Below, one piece after another: positions 1 to 6,484 of a stretch of 20,842 nucleotides of DNA. The DNA comes from a candidate division Hyd24-12 bacterium UBA5074. GTDB lineage: Bacteria; Fermentibacterota; Fermentibacteria; Fermentibacterales; Fermentibacteraceae. The DNA is taken from contig DIAQ01000034.1 of assembly GCA_002414865.1 (NCBI GenBank), positions 1-20,842 of the forward strand. The letters are read 5' to 3'. Position 1 is the stretch's first letter, and the number at the start of each line of letters is the position of its first letter. Position numbers and translations under genes: made by a program. Under the pieces are notes generated by a model that made no database searches, had not been told where the DNA came from, and saw nothing but the letters and a program-made list of their open reading frames with translations.

Positions 1-228
1 CCCCCGGACGCTCGCGAGAGCGTCTTCGAGAGGGTCGGTGACGAGCCTCTCCACCTCGAAGGGGCTTGATGACGGATACGTGGTCTCCACGGTCAGGCGC
101 GGGTACTCGATGGAGGGCAGGAGGTCCACGGGCATCCTCAGCGCCGAGGTTCCGCCGAGGAGCATGGCGACAAGGCAGAGCACGAGCACCGCAACGGGGC
201 GGGCCAACGCGGTCCGGGTGAGCTTCAT
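1..228 (-). CDS. RND-family efflux transporter, N-terminal fragment (cut by window edge)
   Basis: The reading frame gives the first 76 residues of an AcrB/CusA/HAE1-type inner-membrane pump and runs off the window without a stop. Residues 1-10 form a short cytoplasmic lead. Residues 11-30 are a hydrophobic first transmembrane helix (PVAVLVLCLVAMLLGG). Next come the family-typical P-x-D-L-L-P-x-I-x-Y-P-x-L-x-V and the Y-P-x-S-S-P-x-E-V-E-x-L-V-T-x-P-L-E-x-A-L segment that begins the first porter subdomain. A purine-rich AGGAGAGGAG lies just upstream of the ATG at 228. The family uses proton motive force to export small molecules or metals; this fragment does not show which. It follows the zinc-ribbon gene by 43 nt and is probably co-transcribed with it. 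No periplasmic adaptor gene is visible in the window. Confidence 0.85.
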   Translation of the reverse strand, partial: MKLTRTALARPVAVLVLCLVAMLLGGTSALRMPVDLLPSIEYPRLTVETTYPSSSPFEVERLVTDPLEDALASVRG

Positions 229-271
229 GCTCCTCTCCTGGAGTGGGCTGTCATGTCGGAGGGTGCCGGGG

Positions 272-1321
272 TCAGCTCTTCTTCGATCCAGTCAGGACCG
301 AGTAGAGGATTGCGATACCGGCGCACACACCGCCTGCCACGAGGGCCCAGGCGGCGTTGTCGCCGAACACCCCTGCCAGCAGGAAGATCGCCGCGAGTAT
401 CCCGAACAGGGTGTCGAATACGACGAGCTTCGCCTTCCGCCCCACCGGGTACTCGGCGGCGACGACCTTGCCGGTGAATCCGTTCATGAGCATCCGGTAG
501 GTCTTCCCTCCCCATGCGTACTCGAGCTCCCACATCGGGAGGTAGACGAGGTCGACGCCCTCGACCGTCACGACCGTGTCGCAGTCGGTTATCCGGTCGG
601 CCTTCGACTTCGCCATGCCGTCATGCTTCGAGATGATGTCGTTCCGGCCGGTCTGCTCGGCGCGGTCCGAGGTTATCTGGCCGTTCACGATCTTCATCCC
701 GGCTTCGTTGACCTTGTCGACCTGGAAGGGCTCGCGGCCTTCGAGTATGCTGGTGTTGGGCGTGCTTCCCGAGCCCGCGCCGAAACCGAGGGCGAACTTG
801 CGCCAGTCCGGGAAGATGCATCGGCTGCCGGGCTTGAGCAGGTCGAGGCCCCAGTACTCGGCGGAGTTCTCACGGGCGTATACCGGCCAGGTGTAGGTCT
901 CGGAAAAATCGCCCTGGACGGGTTCCCACCACTCGATGGTCTTCTTGGCGCTGCCGGTGCCCTCTTCGCGGGTGCGACGCTTCTGGCCCCTCCACATCGT
1001 CTTCGCCCGGGTGCGGACAATCCAGTAGGGCAGCACCACGCCGTGGATGTTCTGCCAGCTTGCGTCATTCGCGAGATCGCGCGCCTTGTGGAAGCCCTTG
1101 CCGAGCCAGTCCCTGGCAGCGGCCACGGCCGCGTTCTCGGACAGCCTGGGCGGGAGGAGGAAGCTCGACTCGATCTTCACGATGTTGTCGTATCCCGCGA
1201 GCATGGTGGTCGTTCCGCAATGCGCGCAGGTGAGCACCGCCTCGCCTTCGAGGTAATCGTGCGGAGCTCCGCAGTTCTGGCAGTTCAGGGTCTTCACCTG
1301 TGTCGTCACGGGCTCGGCCAT
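272..1321 (-). CDS. Zinc-ribbon protein with C-terminal membrane helices, function unknown
   Basis: This 349-residue protein begins with a treble-clef/zinc-ribbon-like module: C14-x2-C17 and C32-x2-C35. A soluble middle region rich in Trp and Tyr follows (for example LPYWIVRTRAKTMWRG and LVYLPMWELEYAWGGKTYRM). Two hydrophobic segments lie at about residues 298-345, with a short basic tail ending KKS. The ATG at 1321 has a strong AGGAGG about 10 nt upstream. I do not recognise a named family; repeated L-P-x-W motifs behind an N-terminal zinc ribbon occur in uncharacterised membrane-anchored zinc-ribbon proteins. The soluble part is probably cytoplasmic because the Cys pairs are there and no signal peptide is visible. 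The RND pump gene starts 43 nt downstream, so a link to the pump is possible but unproven. Confidence 0.8.
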   Translation of the reverse strand: MAEPVTTQVKTLNCQNCGAPHDYLEGEAVLTCAHCGTTTMLAGYDNIVKIESSFLLPPRLSENAAVAAARDWLGKGFHKARDLANDASWQNIHGVVLPYWIVRTRAKTMWRGQKRRTREEGTGSAKKTIEWWEPVQGDFSETYTWPVYARENSAEYWGLDLLKPGSRCIFPDWRKFALGFGAGSGSTPNTSILEGREPFQVDKVNEAGMKIVNGQITSDRAEQTGRNDIISKHDGMAKSKADRITDCDTVVTVEGVDLVYLPMWELEYAWGGKTYRMLMNGFTGKVVAAEYPVGRKAKLVVFDTLFGILAAIFLLAGVFGDNAAWALVAGGVCAGIAILYSVLTGSKKS

Positions 1322-1392
1322 GGGTGCTCCCCCTCCTGAAGACGGCGCCCGGGTTGGGCCGGTGCGCCGGATCGAGACACCGACTGACTGCT

Positions 1393-1398
1393 ATTCTA
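1393..1398 (-). promoter_or_regulatory. Possible -10 element for the zinc-ribbon/RND operon
   Basis: TAGAAT on the minus strand (5/6 to TATAAT) sits about 72 nt upstream of the zinc-ribbon start, in an A/T-richer patch. The hexamer 17 nt upstream (TGTGCC) is a poor -35 match, so this is tentative. The same TAGAAT hexamer occurs in the better candidate promoter near 18050. Confidence 0.3.
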
Positions 1399-1442
1399 AG
1401 CCAAGTATCGGTCTTGGCACAGGACGGCGCCAGGATGCGGCA

Positions 1443-1466
1443 AGGGCCCGGCCGGAGCCGGGCCCT
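1443..1466 (-). terminator. Perfect 10-bp GC hairpin after the porin-like gene
   Basis: AGGGCCCGGC and GCCGGGCCCT form a perfect 10-bp stem around a CGGA loop. It lies 25 nt past the stop codon of the barrel gene that ends at 1492. It lacks a U-tract on either strand, so it is either a terminator of the U-less type common in GC-rich genomes or a 3'-end stabilising hairpin. Confidence 0.55.
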
Positions 1467-1491
1467 CCATCCCGCTGAGCCCCCTGGGCTC

Positions 1492-2541
1492 CTAGAAGTT
1501 CATCCTCCAGTTGACTGTCACGTCGGTGTACCCGTCGGGGGAGTCGGCCTCGTACATGTAGTTGCGCAGACCGAGCTGGAGCACGTTGTTGCTGCCCATG
1601 TGAAGGTTCACGCAGCCGTCGACGGCGCCGTAGTTGTCCTCGGGATCGGCGGCGCCCTCTGCCAGCTGGGTCGCGGGGCTGATCTGCTCGTAGCGGAGCA
1701 TCGGGGTGATGCCCGTGATCATCGCGCCTTCGAGGTCGAAGGTGGCGCCGAGGGCCGCGGTCATGACGCTGGCGCCCGTCTTCTCCATGCCTTCGATGTC
1801 GCCGTCGGCATAGCCCAGCATGAGGTACTCGCCCGTGAAGTGCAGCTCGGCGGTCTCGGAGATCGGATAGTCGATGATGCCGTAGGCGTCGAATGCCGTG
1901 GAGCTGAAGGTGTCGTCGGCTTCCGATGTGGTGCTGTCATCGGCGGCATAGACCCCCATGCCGAGGCCGATCGTCACCCAGTCTACGGGTGTGGCCTCGC
2001 CGTGGATCGTGAACTGCTTGTTGCTGTCGTTCTCGGCGTTCTCGACCACCCCGTTGGTGTAGGCGAGGTCGAGGGTGACCATGTCGAAGGTGCCGATGAG
2101 CATGGCGCCCATGTCCCTCTTGCCGTACTTGCCGAAGAGGCCGTAGCTGGTGTAGAGCGGGCGGCTGGGGAACAGCATGGCCGTGGTGGATTCCATCTCG
2201 CCCCAGCCGATGTTCCTGCGGAACTGCCCGCCGCGGATCGTCAGGTCCTCGACCGGAGCGAGGTTCAGGTATGCGTCCTTGAGGTCTGCATAGCCTTCGC
2301 CGGCGGCGTTCATCTGGAGCTCGGCCCTGGCGGAGAGCATGTCGTTGAGGGTGGGCTCCCAGGCGACATCCGCGCTCGTGCAGAACGCCATGTCGGGACT
2401 GATGTCCTCCTGCCCGAAGATATCGAAGCGGAAGATACCATAGCCCTTGAACTTCCAGAGCTCGGCACCGTTCGTGGAGAACTCCCCGGTCGCGAATGCG
2501 GCCACAGTGAACACCGTGACGAGCAGCAAAGCAATCTTCAT
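1492..2541 (-). CDS. Outer-membrane porin-like beta-barrel protein
   Basis: The 349-residue protein has a Sec signal peptide (MKIALLLVTVFTVAAFATG; likely cleavage after A-F-A). The rest is long runs of alternating hydrophobic and polar residues typical of transmembrane beta-strands. It ends V-T-V-N-W-R-M-N-F, a textbook C-terminal beta-signal with terminal Phe. The sequence looks like a porin of the phosphate-selective/DUF type, with acidic loops such as D-D-S-T-T-S-E-A-D-D. I chose ATG 2541 rather than the ATG at 2547 because GGAGG is 8 nt from the former and only 2 nt from the latter. The open frame continues far upstream to 3138, but that stretch is antisense to the prepilin peptidase gene and has no barrel or signal character. 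The substrate is unknown. Confidence 0.85.
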   Translation of the reverse strand: MKIALLLVTVFTVAAFATGEFSTNGAELWKFKGYGIFRFDIFGQEDISPDMAFCTSADVAWEPTLNDMLSARAELQMNAAGEGYADLKDAYLNLAPVEDLTIRGGQFRRNIGWGEMESTTAMLFPSRPLYTSYGLFGKYGKRDMGAMLIGTFDMVTLDLAYTNGVVENAENDSNKQFTIHGEATPVDWVTIGLGMGVYAADDSTTSEADDTFSSTAFDAYGIIDYPISETAELHFTGEYLMLGYADGDIEGMEKTGASVMTAALGATFDLEGAMITGITPMLRYEQISPATQLAEGAADPEDNYGAVDGCVNLHMGSNNVLQLGLRNYMYEADSPDGYTDVTVNWRMNF

Positions 2542-2599
2542 CTGCATACCCTCCATGTGTGTGCCGGAGAGATGCCGGACGGCAGCCTCCCCTGGCACA

Positions 2600-2627
2600 A
2601 TATTAGGCGGGTATGAGGACCGGGCAA
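2600..2627 (-). promoter_or_regulatory. Candidate sigma70-type promoter for the porin-like gene
   Basis: Minus strand TTGCCC (2622-2627), 16-nt spacer, TAATAT (2600-2605), predicting a roughly 50-nt leader before the ATG at 2541. Each hexamer matches consensus at 4 of 6 positions. The element overlaps the ribosome-binding region of the divergent prepilin peptidase gene. Confidence 0.45.
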
Positions 2628-2641
2628 GCAAGGAGGCGCCT

Positions 2642-3475
2642 GTGAGCCCCGACCAGCTCTTCGCGATCTTCGCCCTTCTGCTGGGCATGTGCATAGGCAG
2701 CTTCCTCAACGTCGTGGCCATAAGGATCCCCGCGGGCGGTTCCATAGTCTCCCCTCCGAGCGCCTGCCCGGCATGCGGATCGGCCATCCGGTGGCACGAC
2801 AACATCCCGGTGCTGGGGTACCTCCTGCTGGGGGCGAAGTGCAGGAGCTGCGGAGGCCGGATCTCGTGGCGGTATCCTGCGTGCGAGGCGGCCACGGGTC
2901 TGCTCTTCCTGGGGATCGCCCTGAAGACCGGCTTCTCCGCCGCTTTCGTTCCCGACGCCATCCTCGTGTCCCTGCTCATGGTGACCGTGCGGACCGACCT
3001 CGAGCACTGGATCGTGCTCGACGAGATCAGCCTCGGCGGGACTGTCGCCGGCCTGCTGATCTCCCTCGTCCCGGGAGGCCTGGAGCCGCTCGGTTCCCTG
3101 GGTGCCTCCGCGGGCGCCTTCCTGCTCTTCCTTCTCATACGGCAGGCAAGCCTCCTGGCGCTGCGCAGGAAGCCAGGCTACGTCGTGCCTCCCGAGGGCT
3201 GCGAAGATGACGGGGAGGGCTTCACGGGCGGCATGGGCTGGGGGGACATCAAGCTGGCTGCCTGCATCGGCGCCTTTCTCGGACCCGCGTCCACGATCGT
3301 CGCCCTCTTCCTCGCCTTCGGCTCGGGAGCCGTGACGGGGCTGGTGCTGATGGCCTTCGGACGGAGCAGGCGCGTCCCGATACCGTTCGGCCCGTTCATG
3401 GCGGCCGGAGCCATGGCCGCGGTGTTCGCCGGGGAGGCCCTCTTCCGGGCATATGCCGACGCGCGGTGGCCGTGA
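2642..3475 (+). CDS. Type IV prepilin peptidase / N-methyltransferase (PilD/GspO family)
   Basis: This 277-residue polytopic membrane protease would cleave the leader of type IV pilins or type II secretion pseudopilins and N-methylate the new terminus. The full two-part architecture is present. An N-terminal cytoplasmic zinc site has C42-x2-C45 and C67-x2-C70 around the W-H-D-N-I-P-V-L segment, followed by I-S-W-R-Y-P. The peptidase domain has its first Asp at about D119 (R-T-D-L) and its second at D202 in G-M-G-W-G-D-I-K. Hydrophobic helices fill the remainder. The GTG start at 2642 has AAGGAGG 5 nt upstream; the nearest upstream ATG (2613) is out of frame. No pilin or secretion gene is in the window, so its substrates lie elsewhere. 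Its stop overlaps the NUDIX start in a GTGA junction. Confidence 0.93.
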   Translation: MSPDQLFAIFALLLGMCIGSFLNVVAIRIPAGGSIVSPPSACPACGSAIRWHDNIPVLGYLLLGAKCRSCGGRISWRYPACEAATGLLFLGIALKTGFSAAFVPDAILVSLLMVTVRTDLEHWIVLDEISLGGTVAGLLISLVPGGLEPLGSLGASAGAFLLFLLIRQASLLALRRKPGYVVPPEGCEDDGEGFTGGMGWGDIKLAACIGAFLGPASTIVALFLAFGSGAVTGLVLMAFGRSRRVPIPFGPFMAAGAMAAVFAGEALFRAYADARWP

Positions 3476-3981
3476 CGGGGTCGTCGGACCCCTATTCCAT
3501 CGACAACCGGGAATCCCTGACCCGGAAGCGCAACTCCGCCAAGGTGCTGGTGGAGCTCGGCGGGAGGGTGCTGTTCACGCTGAACCGGGATGCGCACGGC
3601 GACTTCCTGCTGCTCCCGGGGGGAGGCCAGAGGTTCGGGGAGACTCTTGCCGAGGCGGCTGCAAGGGAGACCCTGGAGGAGACGGGCTGGCTCGTGGAGC
3701 CGGGGCGCCTTCTCCTCGTGAGGGAGTACATCGGTGCCCTGCACGAGTTCAGGGACGAGGACGGAGACGTTCACCAGACGGAGTTCGTCTTCGGCTCGGT
3801 CCCGGTGGAGCACCGCCCGCTCGAGGCCTCGGAGAGAGACGCCTGGCAGACGGGAAGCGCCTGGCTGGACCCCGTGGAGGCGGCGCGGGCGAGAATCTAC
3901 CCGTCGATCCTGGGGAGGATCCTGGGCAGCCTGCTGGACGGGAGCTACGACGGTCCGGTGTACCTCGGGGACGTCAACTGA
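3472..3981 (+). CDS. NUDIX hydrolase
   Basis: The 169-residue protein carries a complete Nudix box at about residues 51-73: G-x5-E-x7-R-E-x2-E-E-x-G-W, with E66, E69 and E70 as the expected metal ligands. NUDIX enzymes hydrolyse nucleoside diphosphates linked to another moiety; the substrate cannot be read from the sequence. The start is taken as the GTG at 3472, which shares a GTGA with the stop of the prepilin peptidase gene and implies translational coupling. A GTG at 3466 (two codons earlier) is equally in frame, and there is no clear Shine-Dalgarno for either. It converges on the minus-strand lipoprotein gene that ends at 4048. Confidence 0.9.
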   Translation: MTGSSDPYSIDNRESLTRKRNSAKVLVELGGRVLFTLNRDAHGDFLLLPGGGQRFGETLAEAAARETLEETGWLVEPGRLLLVREYIGALHEFRDEDGDVHQTEFVFGSVPVEHRPLEASERDAWQTGSAWLDPVEAARARIYPSILGRILGSLLDGSYDGPVYLGDVN

Positions 3982-4024
3982 GGCTCGGCCGAGCAGGCTC
4001 CGGATATCGCCGACCCTCTCCATG

Positions 4025-4037
4025 GGGCCGATGGCCC
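4025..4037. terminator. Weak hairpin between convergent genes
   Basis: GGGCC-GAT-GGCCC, a 5-bp stem with a 3-nt loop, lies in the 66-nt gap between the NUDIX gene and the convergent lipoprotein gene. There is no U-tract. It is the only stem of note there besides the short palindrome CTCGGCCGAG near 3985. Confidence 0.22.
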
Positions 4038-4047
4038 TCTCCGGGCG

Positions 4048-4998
4048 CTACTTGTAGAGCATGACCACCGAGTACAGGTCCGGCGCGCAGAGCGCTCCCC
4101 TGTCCCCGTCCGCACTCAGGACGATGTCGGAGGCCTGACCGTAGGACTGCGTCGAGGCCTGCACCGCCCCCGACGCGTCATAGACGGAGACGGTGGCCGT
4201 TGACGAGGCGTAGAAGTACGAGCCGTCCGCGGAGACTGCGAGAGTCTGCACGGACTGGCTGACGGGCACCGTGTAGTCGTGGAGACCTGTCCCGCTGTCG
4301 AGGTGCCAGAGGCCGGCCGCCTCTCCGCACGACACCCAGACGCCCTCCAGGGGATCGGCGTAGAGGTCGGTGGCTCCGCCCGGGATCTCCTCCTGGGCGA
4401 GGAGGCCGAACCCGGCTGTCGAATACTGCTTTACGGTGCCGTCGGCATCGTCGGCGACGAAGATGCACGAGCCCGACTCGTCGACGGCGGCGGTCGACGG
4501 GTGCGATACCGCGATGGTGTCGTAGGCGGTCACGTTCCAGGTGCTGGTGCTGACGGTCGCCACCAGCCCTCCGTCGCAGAGCACCCAGGCGATCGTGGAG
4601 GTGGGCTTGGTCAGGATGGCCAGGCCCCCGGACGCCAGGACAAGCGCCTCGTGGACGACGTAGGTCGCGTCGCTGATATGGTAGAAGAGGACTCCCGCCG
4701 TGGCCATGGCATACCCGCCCTCGGCCGAGGCTCCGACCGCACTCACGGGCTGGCCCAGCGGGATGTCCGCCAGCACGTAGCCCTGCTCGTGGTCGATGAA
4801 GTACAGATGCGATCCCGCCGCTGCCACGGCATCGCCGGAGGCGCTCAGGAAGCAGCAGGAGACGGGCTCGCCGGCGGTGTCGATGTCCTGCAGGTAGAAG
4901 AAGGGGAAGTCCACGTCGAAGCTGGGACCGCTCCCGTCGTCGCATCCTGTGGAGGCCAGCGCGAGAGCGGCAGCCAGCAGCGGGAATCGCAGTTTCAT
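4048..4998 (-). CDS. Beta-propeller-like lipoprotein
   Basis: The 316-residue protein starts with a lipoprotein-type signal (MKLRFPLLAAALALASTGC; Cys19, lipobox S-T-G-C is slightly off the L-A-G-C ideal). The mature part is a series of about 40-residue beta-rich repeats of WD40/YVTN/NHL style, each with an S-x-D-G- or D-E-S-G-like turn and a following hydrophobic strand (A-V-S-A-D-G-S-Y-F-Y-A, V-D-E-S-G-S-C-I-F-V-A, L-S-A-D-G-D-R-G-A-L). A seven-blade propeller would fit the length. It is predicted to sit on the periplasmic face of a membrane, probably as a binding scaffold; no catalytic residues are evident. The ATG overlaps the DUF72 stop (ATGA) and has GGAGG 8 nt upstream, so it is the last gene of the dinB operon. 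Confidence 0.8.
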   Translation of the reverse strand: MKLRFPLLAAALALASTGCDDGSGPSFDVDFPFFYLQDIDTAGEPVSCCFLSASGDAVAAAGSHLYFIDHEQGYVLADIPLGQPVSAVGASAEGGYAMATAGVLFYHISDATYVVHEALVLASGGLAILTKPTSTIAWVLCDGGLVATVSTSTWNVTAYDTIAVSHPSTAAVDESGSCIFVADDADGTVKQYSTAGFGLLAQEEIPGGATDLYADPLEGVWVSCGEAAGLWHLDSGTGLHDYTVPVSQSVQTLAVSADGSYFYASSTATVSVYDASGAVQASTQSYGQASDIVLSADGDRGALCAPDLYSVVMLYK

Positions 4999-5816
4999 CC
5001 GATGTCCTCCAGAAGGCTCTTCATGAGCCTGGCTCCTCGAACGGCCTGTCCCATGTGGCAGTTGTTGAAGAAGAGGAATACCCTGCCCGACCTCTCCAGC
5101 AATTTGAGTATCTCCGACTTCCAGGGCTTCAGCTCGTCCTCGCGATACTCGTAGTCGTACCTCAGGGGGCCGCCGCCCCACCAGTGATCGGAGTTCCGGC
5201 CATGGAACCGCACGTATCCGAAGGCGCCTCCGACGGCCGCCGCCCGGGGGGGAAGTCCGGGGAGCGCAGGCGAGTCGACCGAGACCGGTACGGCGCCCAT
5301 CTCCACGGTCCTCGAAAGGTGCTCGGGGGCGAACCAGTCCTCGTGCCTGTACTCGACGGCGAGCGGGGTGCCCCGGAACCTGTCCAGCAGCGATCCGATC
5401 CATTCGAAGGACTTCCCGGAGGGCCGGAACGAGAACGGGAACTGCGCCAGCAGCCCTGCGAGCCTGCCCGCGGCCCTGAACGGCTCGAGCATTTCCGAAT
5501 AGGCCTTCCAGACCTCGTCCGTGGCGTCGCGCGAGTGGGTCATGCTCCCGTGCAGCTTCAGGAAGAACAGGAAGCCCTCCGGCGTCTTCCCTACCATGGC
5601 CAGAGAGGTCCGGGGCGGCATCACCCGGTAGAAGGAGCTGTTCACCTCGACGATGTCGAAGTGCCCGGCATAGAACTCGAGCATCCTGCCCCTGTCGATG
5701 CCGGGAGGATAGAAGCTGCCCTTCCAGTCCTCGAAGCTGTAGCCGGATGTGCCCGTCCGTATGCGGGACCGCGGGATGGCGGGCCGACTCCAGAGGTCGA
5801 GGGTGTCGTGCGTCAG
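4995..5816 (-). CDS. DUF72 family protein (YecE-like), non-ATG start
   Basis: The family hallmarks are complete: G-T-S-G-Y-S-F-E-D-W-K-G-S-F-Y-P-P-G near the N-terminus, then F-D-I-V-E-V-N-S-S-F-Y-R, L-L-A-Q-F-P-F-S-F, A-V-E-Y-R-H-E-D-W, Y-V-R-F-H-G-R-N and a C-terminal V-F-L-F-F-N-N-C-H-M-G. DUF72 proteins are TIM-barrel-like and biochemically uncharacterised. The first ATG in frame (5684) would remove the conserved GTSGYS segment encoded at 5742-5759. Upstream of it the frame is open but has no ATG, GTG or TTG. I extend it to a CTG at 5816-5814, which forms a CTGA overlap with the stop of the lamin-tail gene. Alternatives are ATC at 5777 (GGAG about 10 nt upstream) or ATA at 5762. The family call is firm; the exact start is not. 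Confidence 0.85.
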   Translation of the reverse strand: MTHDTLDLWSRPAIPRSRIRTGTSGYSFEDWKGSFYPPGIDRGRMLEFYAGHFDIVEVNSSFYRVMPPRTSLAMVGKTPEGFLFFLKLHGSMTHSRDATDEVWKAYSEMLEPFRAAGRLAGLLAQFPFSFRPSGKSFEWIGSLLDRFRGTPLAVEYRHEDWFAPEHLSRTVEMGAVPVSVDSPALPGLPPRAAAVGGAFGYVRFHGRNSDHWWGGGPLRYDYEYREDELKPWKSEILKLLERSGRVFLFFNNCHMGQAVRGARLMKSLLEDIG

Positions 5817-6484
5817 AATTCCAGCTTGATGCGCGCCCAGGTCTGCGGCCCCAGCGATATCGTGCTCACGCTGTTGACGGCGCCCGGAGTGCCGTGGGAT
5901 TCGTTGTGGCCGGCCCAGTCCGAATCGGGAATGCCGCTGTCCTCGTCGGTGCTGCTGTCCCAGGTGGCGGGCTCGGCCGGGATGCCGTCCGGGTTTATCC
6001 TCTCGAGGCTTGCCCCGTCACCGTCGGCGTCCGAGTAGGTGTTGTCGTCGCCGTAGTCGGAGCCCCACTCGATGGTGTCGTCGTAGGGCACCTGGTCGAT
6101 GACCGTGGAGTCGCTCGACATGAGGACCACATCGTCGGCGTCGTTGCTGAGGCCGCTTCCCCAGCTCCCCGTCCAGGCCACGAGGGGCACGCCGGAGCCA
6201 TAGTGCGCCACGAAGTCGGCGCCGTTTCGCGCGAAGACGAGATAGCCGTTGGCGGCGATCGTGGTCCCGGCAGGGACGATGCAGCCGGAGCCAGTGTCCA
6301 GATCGGTCATTATCCAGCCCGATATGTCCACCGGGGTGGAGCCGTTGTTGAAGATCTCGACCCATTCGTACAGGTTGTCATCGCCGAGGGCCGCCGACGG
6401 GTTGAACATGATCTCGTTCACGACCACGTTTGCGGTCGCGAGACCGGAGACCGCGAGCATCACCGCGAAGAACATCCCCTTCAT
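5813..6484 (-). CDS. Exported lamin-tail-domain (LTD) protein
   Basis: This 223-residue protein has a Sec signal (MKGMFFAVMLAVSGLATANV). A single lamin-tail-like Ig fold follows at about residues 20-150: V-V-V-N-E-I-M-F-N-P, Y-E-W-V-E-I-F-N-N-G-S-T-P-V-D-I-S-G-W and a G-Y-L-V-F-A-R strand. An acidic stretch with D-A-D-G-D-G-A-S-L-E-R, common in bacterial LTD proteins, comes next. It ends T-W-A-R-I-K-L-E-F, a Phe-terminated alternating pattern. Bacterial LTDs occur in surface or secreted proteins, often beside nucleases, but no nuclease domain is present here. The ATG overlaps the dinB stop (ATGA) and has GGAGG 6 nt upstream, so it is translated with the polymerase operon. Its role there is unknown. 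Confidence 0.85.
   Translation of the reverse strand: MKGMFFAVMLAVSGLATANVVVNEIMFNPSAALGDDNLYEWVEIFNNGSTPVDISGWIMTDLDTGSGCIVPAGTTIAANGYLVFARNGADFVAHYGSGVPLVAWTGSWGSGLSNDADDVVLMSSDSTVIDQVPYDDTIEWGSDYGDDNTYSDADGDGASLERINPDGIPAEPATWDSSTDEDSGIPDSDWAGHNESHGTPGAVNSVSTISLGPQTWARIKLEF

Noticed and set aside
38..1339. Long plus-strand frame opposite the zinc-ribbon gene
   Set aside because: Shadow of the real minus-strand gene in GC-rich DNA: it has no domain, no plausible Shine-Dalgarno and runs across two gene boundaries. The same applies to the other long opposite-strand frames in the window.
2593..2608. Possible sigma54 promoter (TGGCAC-N5-TAGGC) before the prepilin peptidase
   Set aside because: The -24 half matches, but the -12 half reads TAGG instead of TTGC, so the required GC dinucleotide is missing. 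The overlapping sigma70-type element on the minus strand explains the A/T-rich patch.
2542..3138. Upstream extension of the porin-like reading frame
   Set aside because: The frame is open because it is antisense to GC-rich coding DNA of the prepilin peptidase. The signal peptide and Shine-Dalgarno place the start at 2541.
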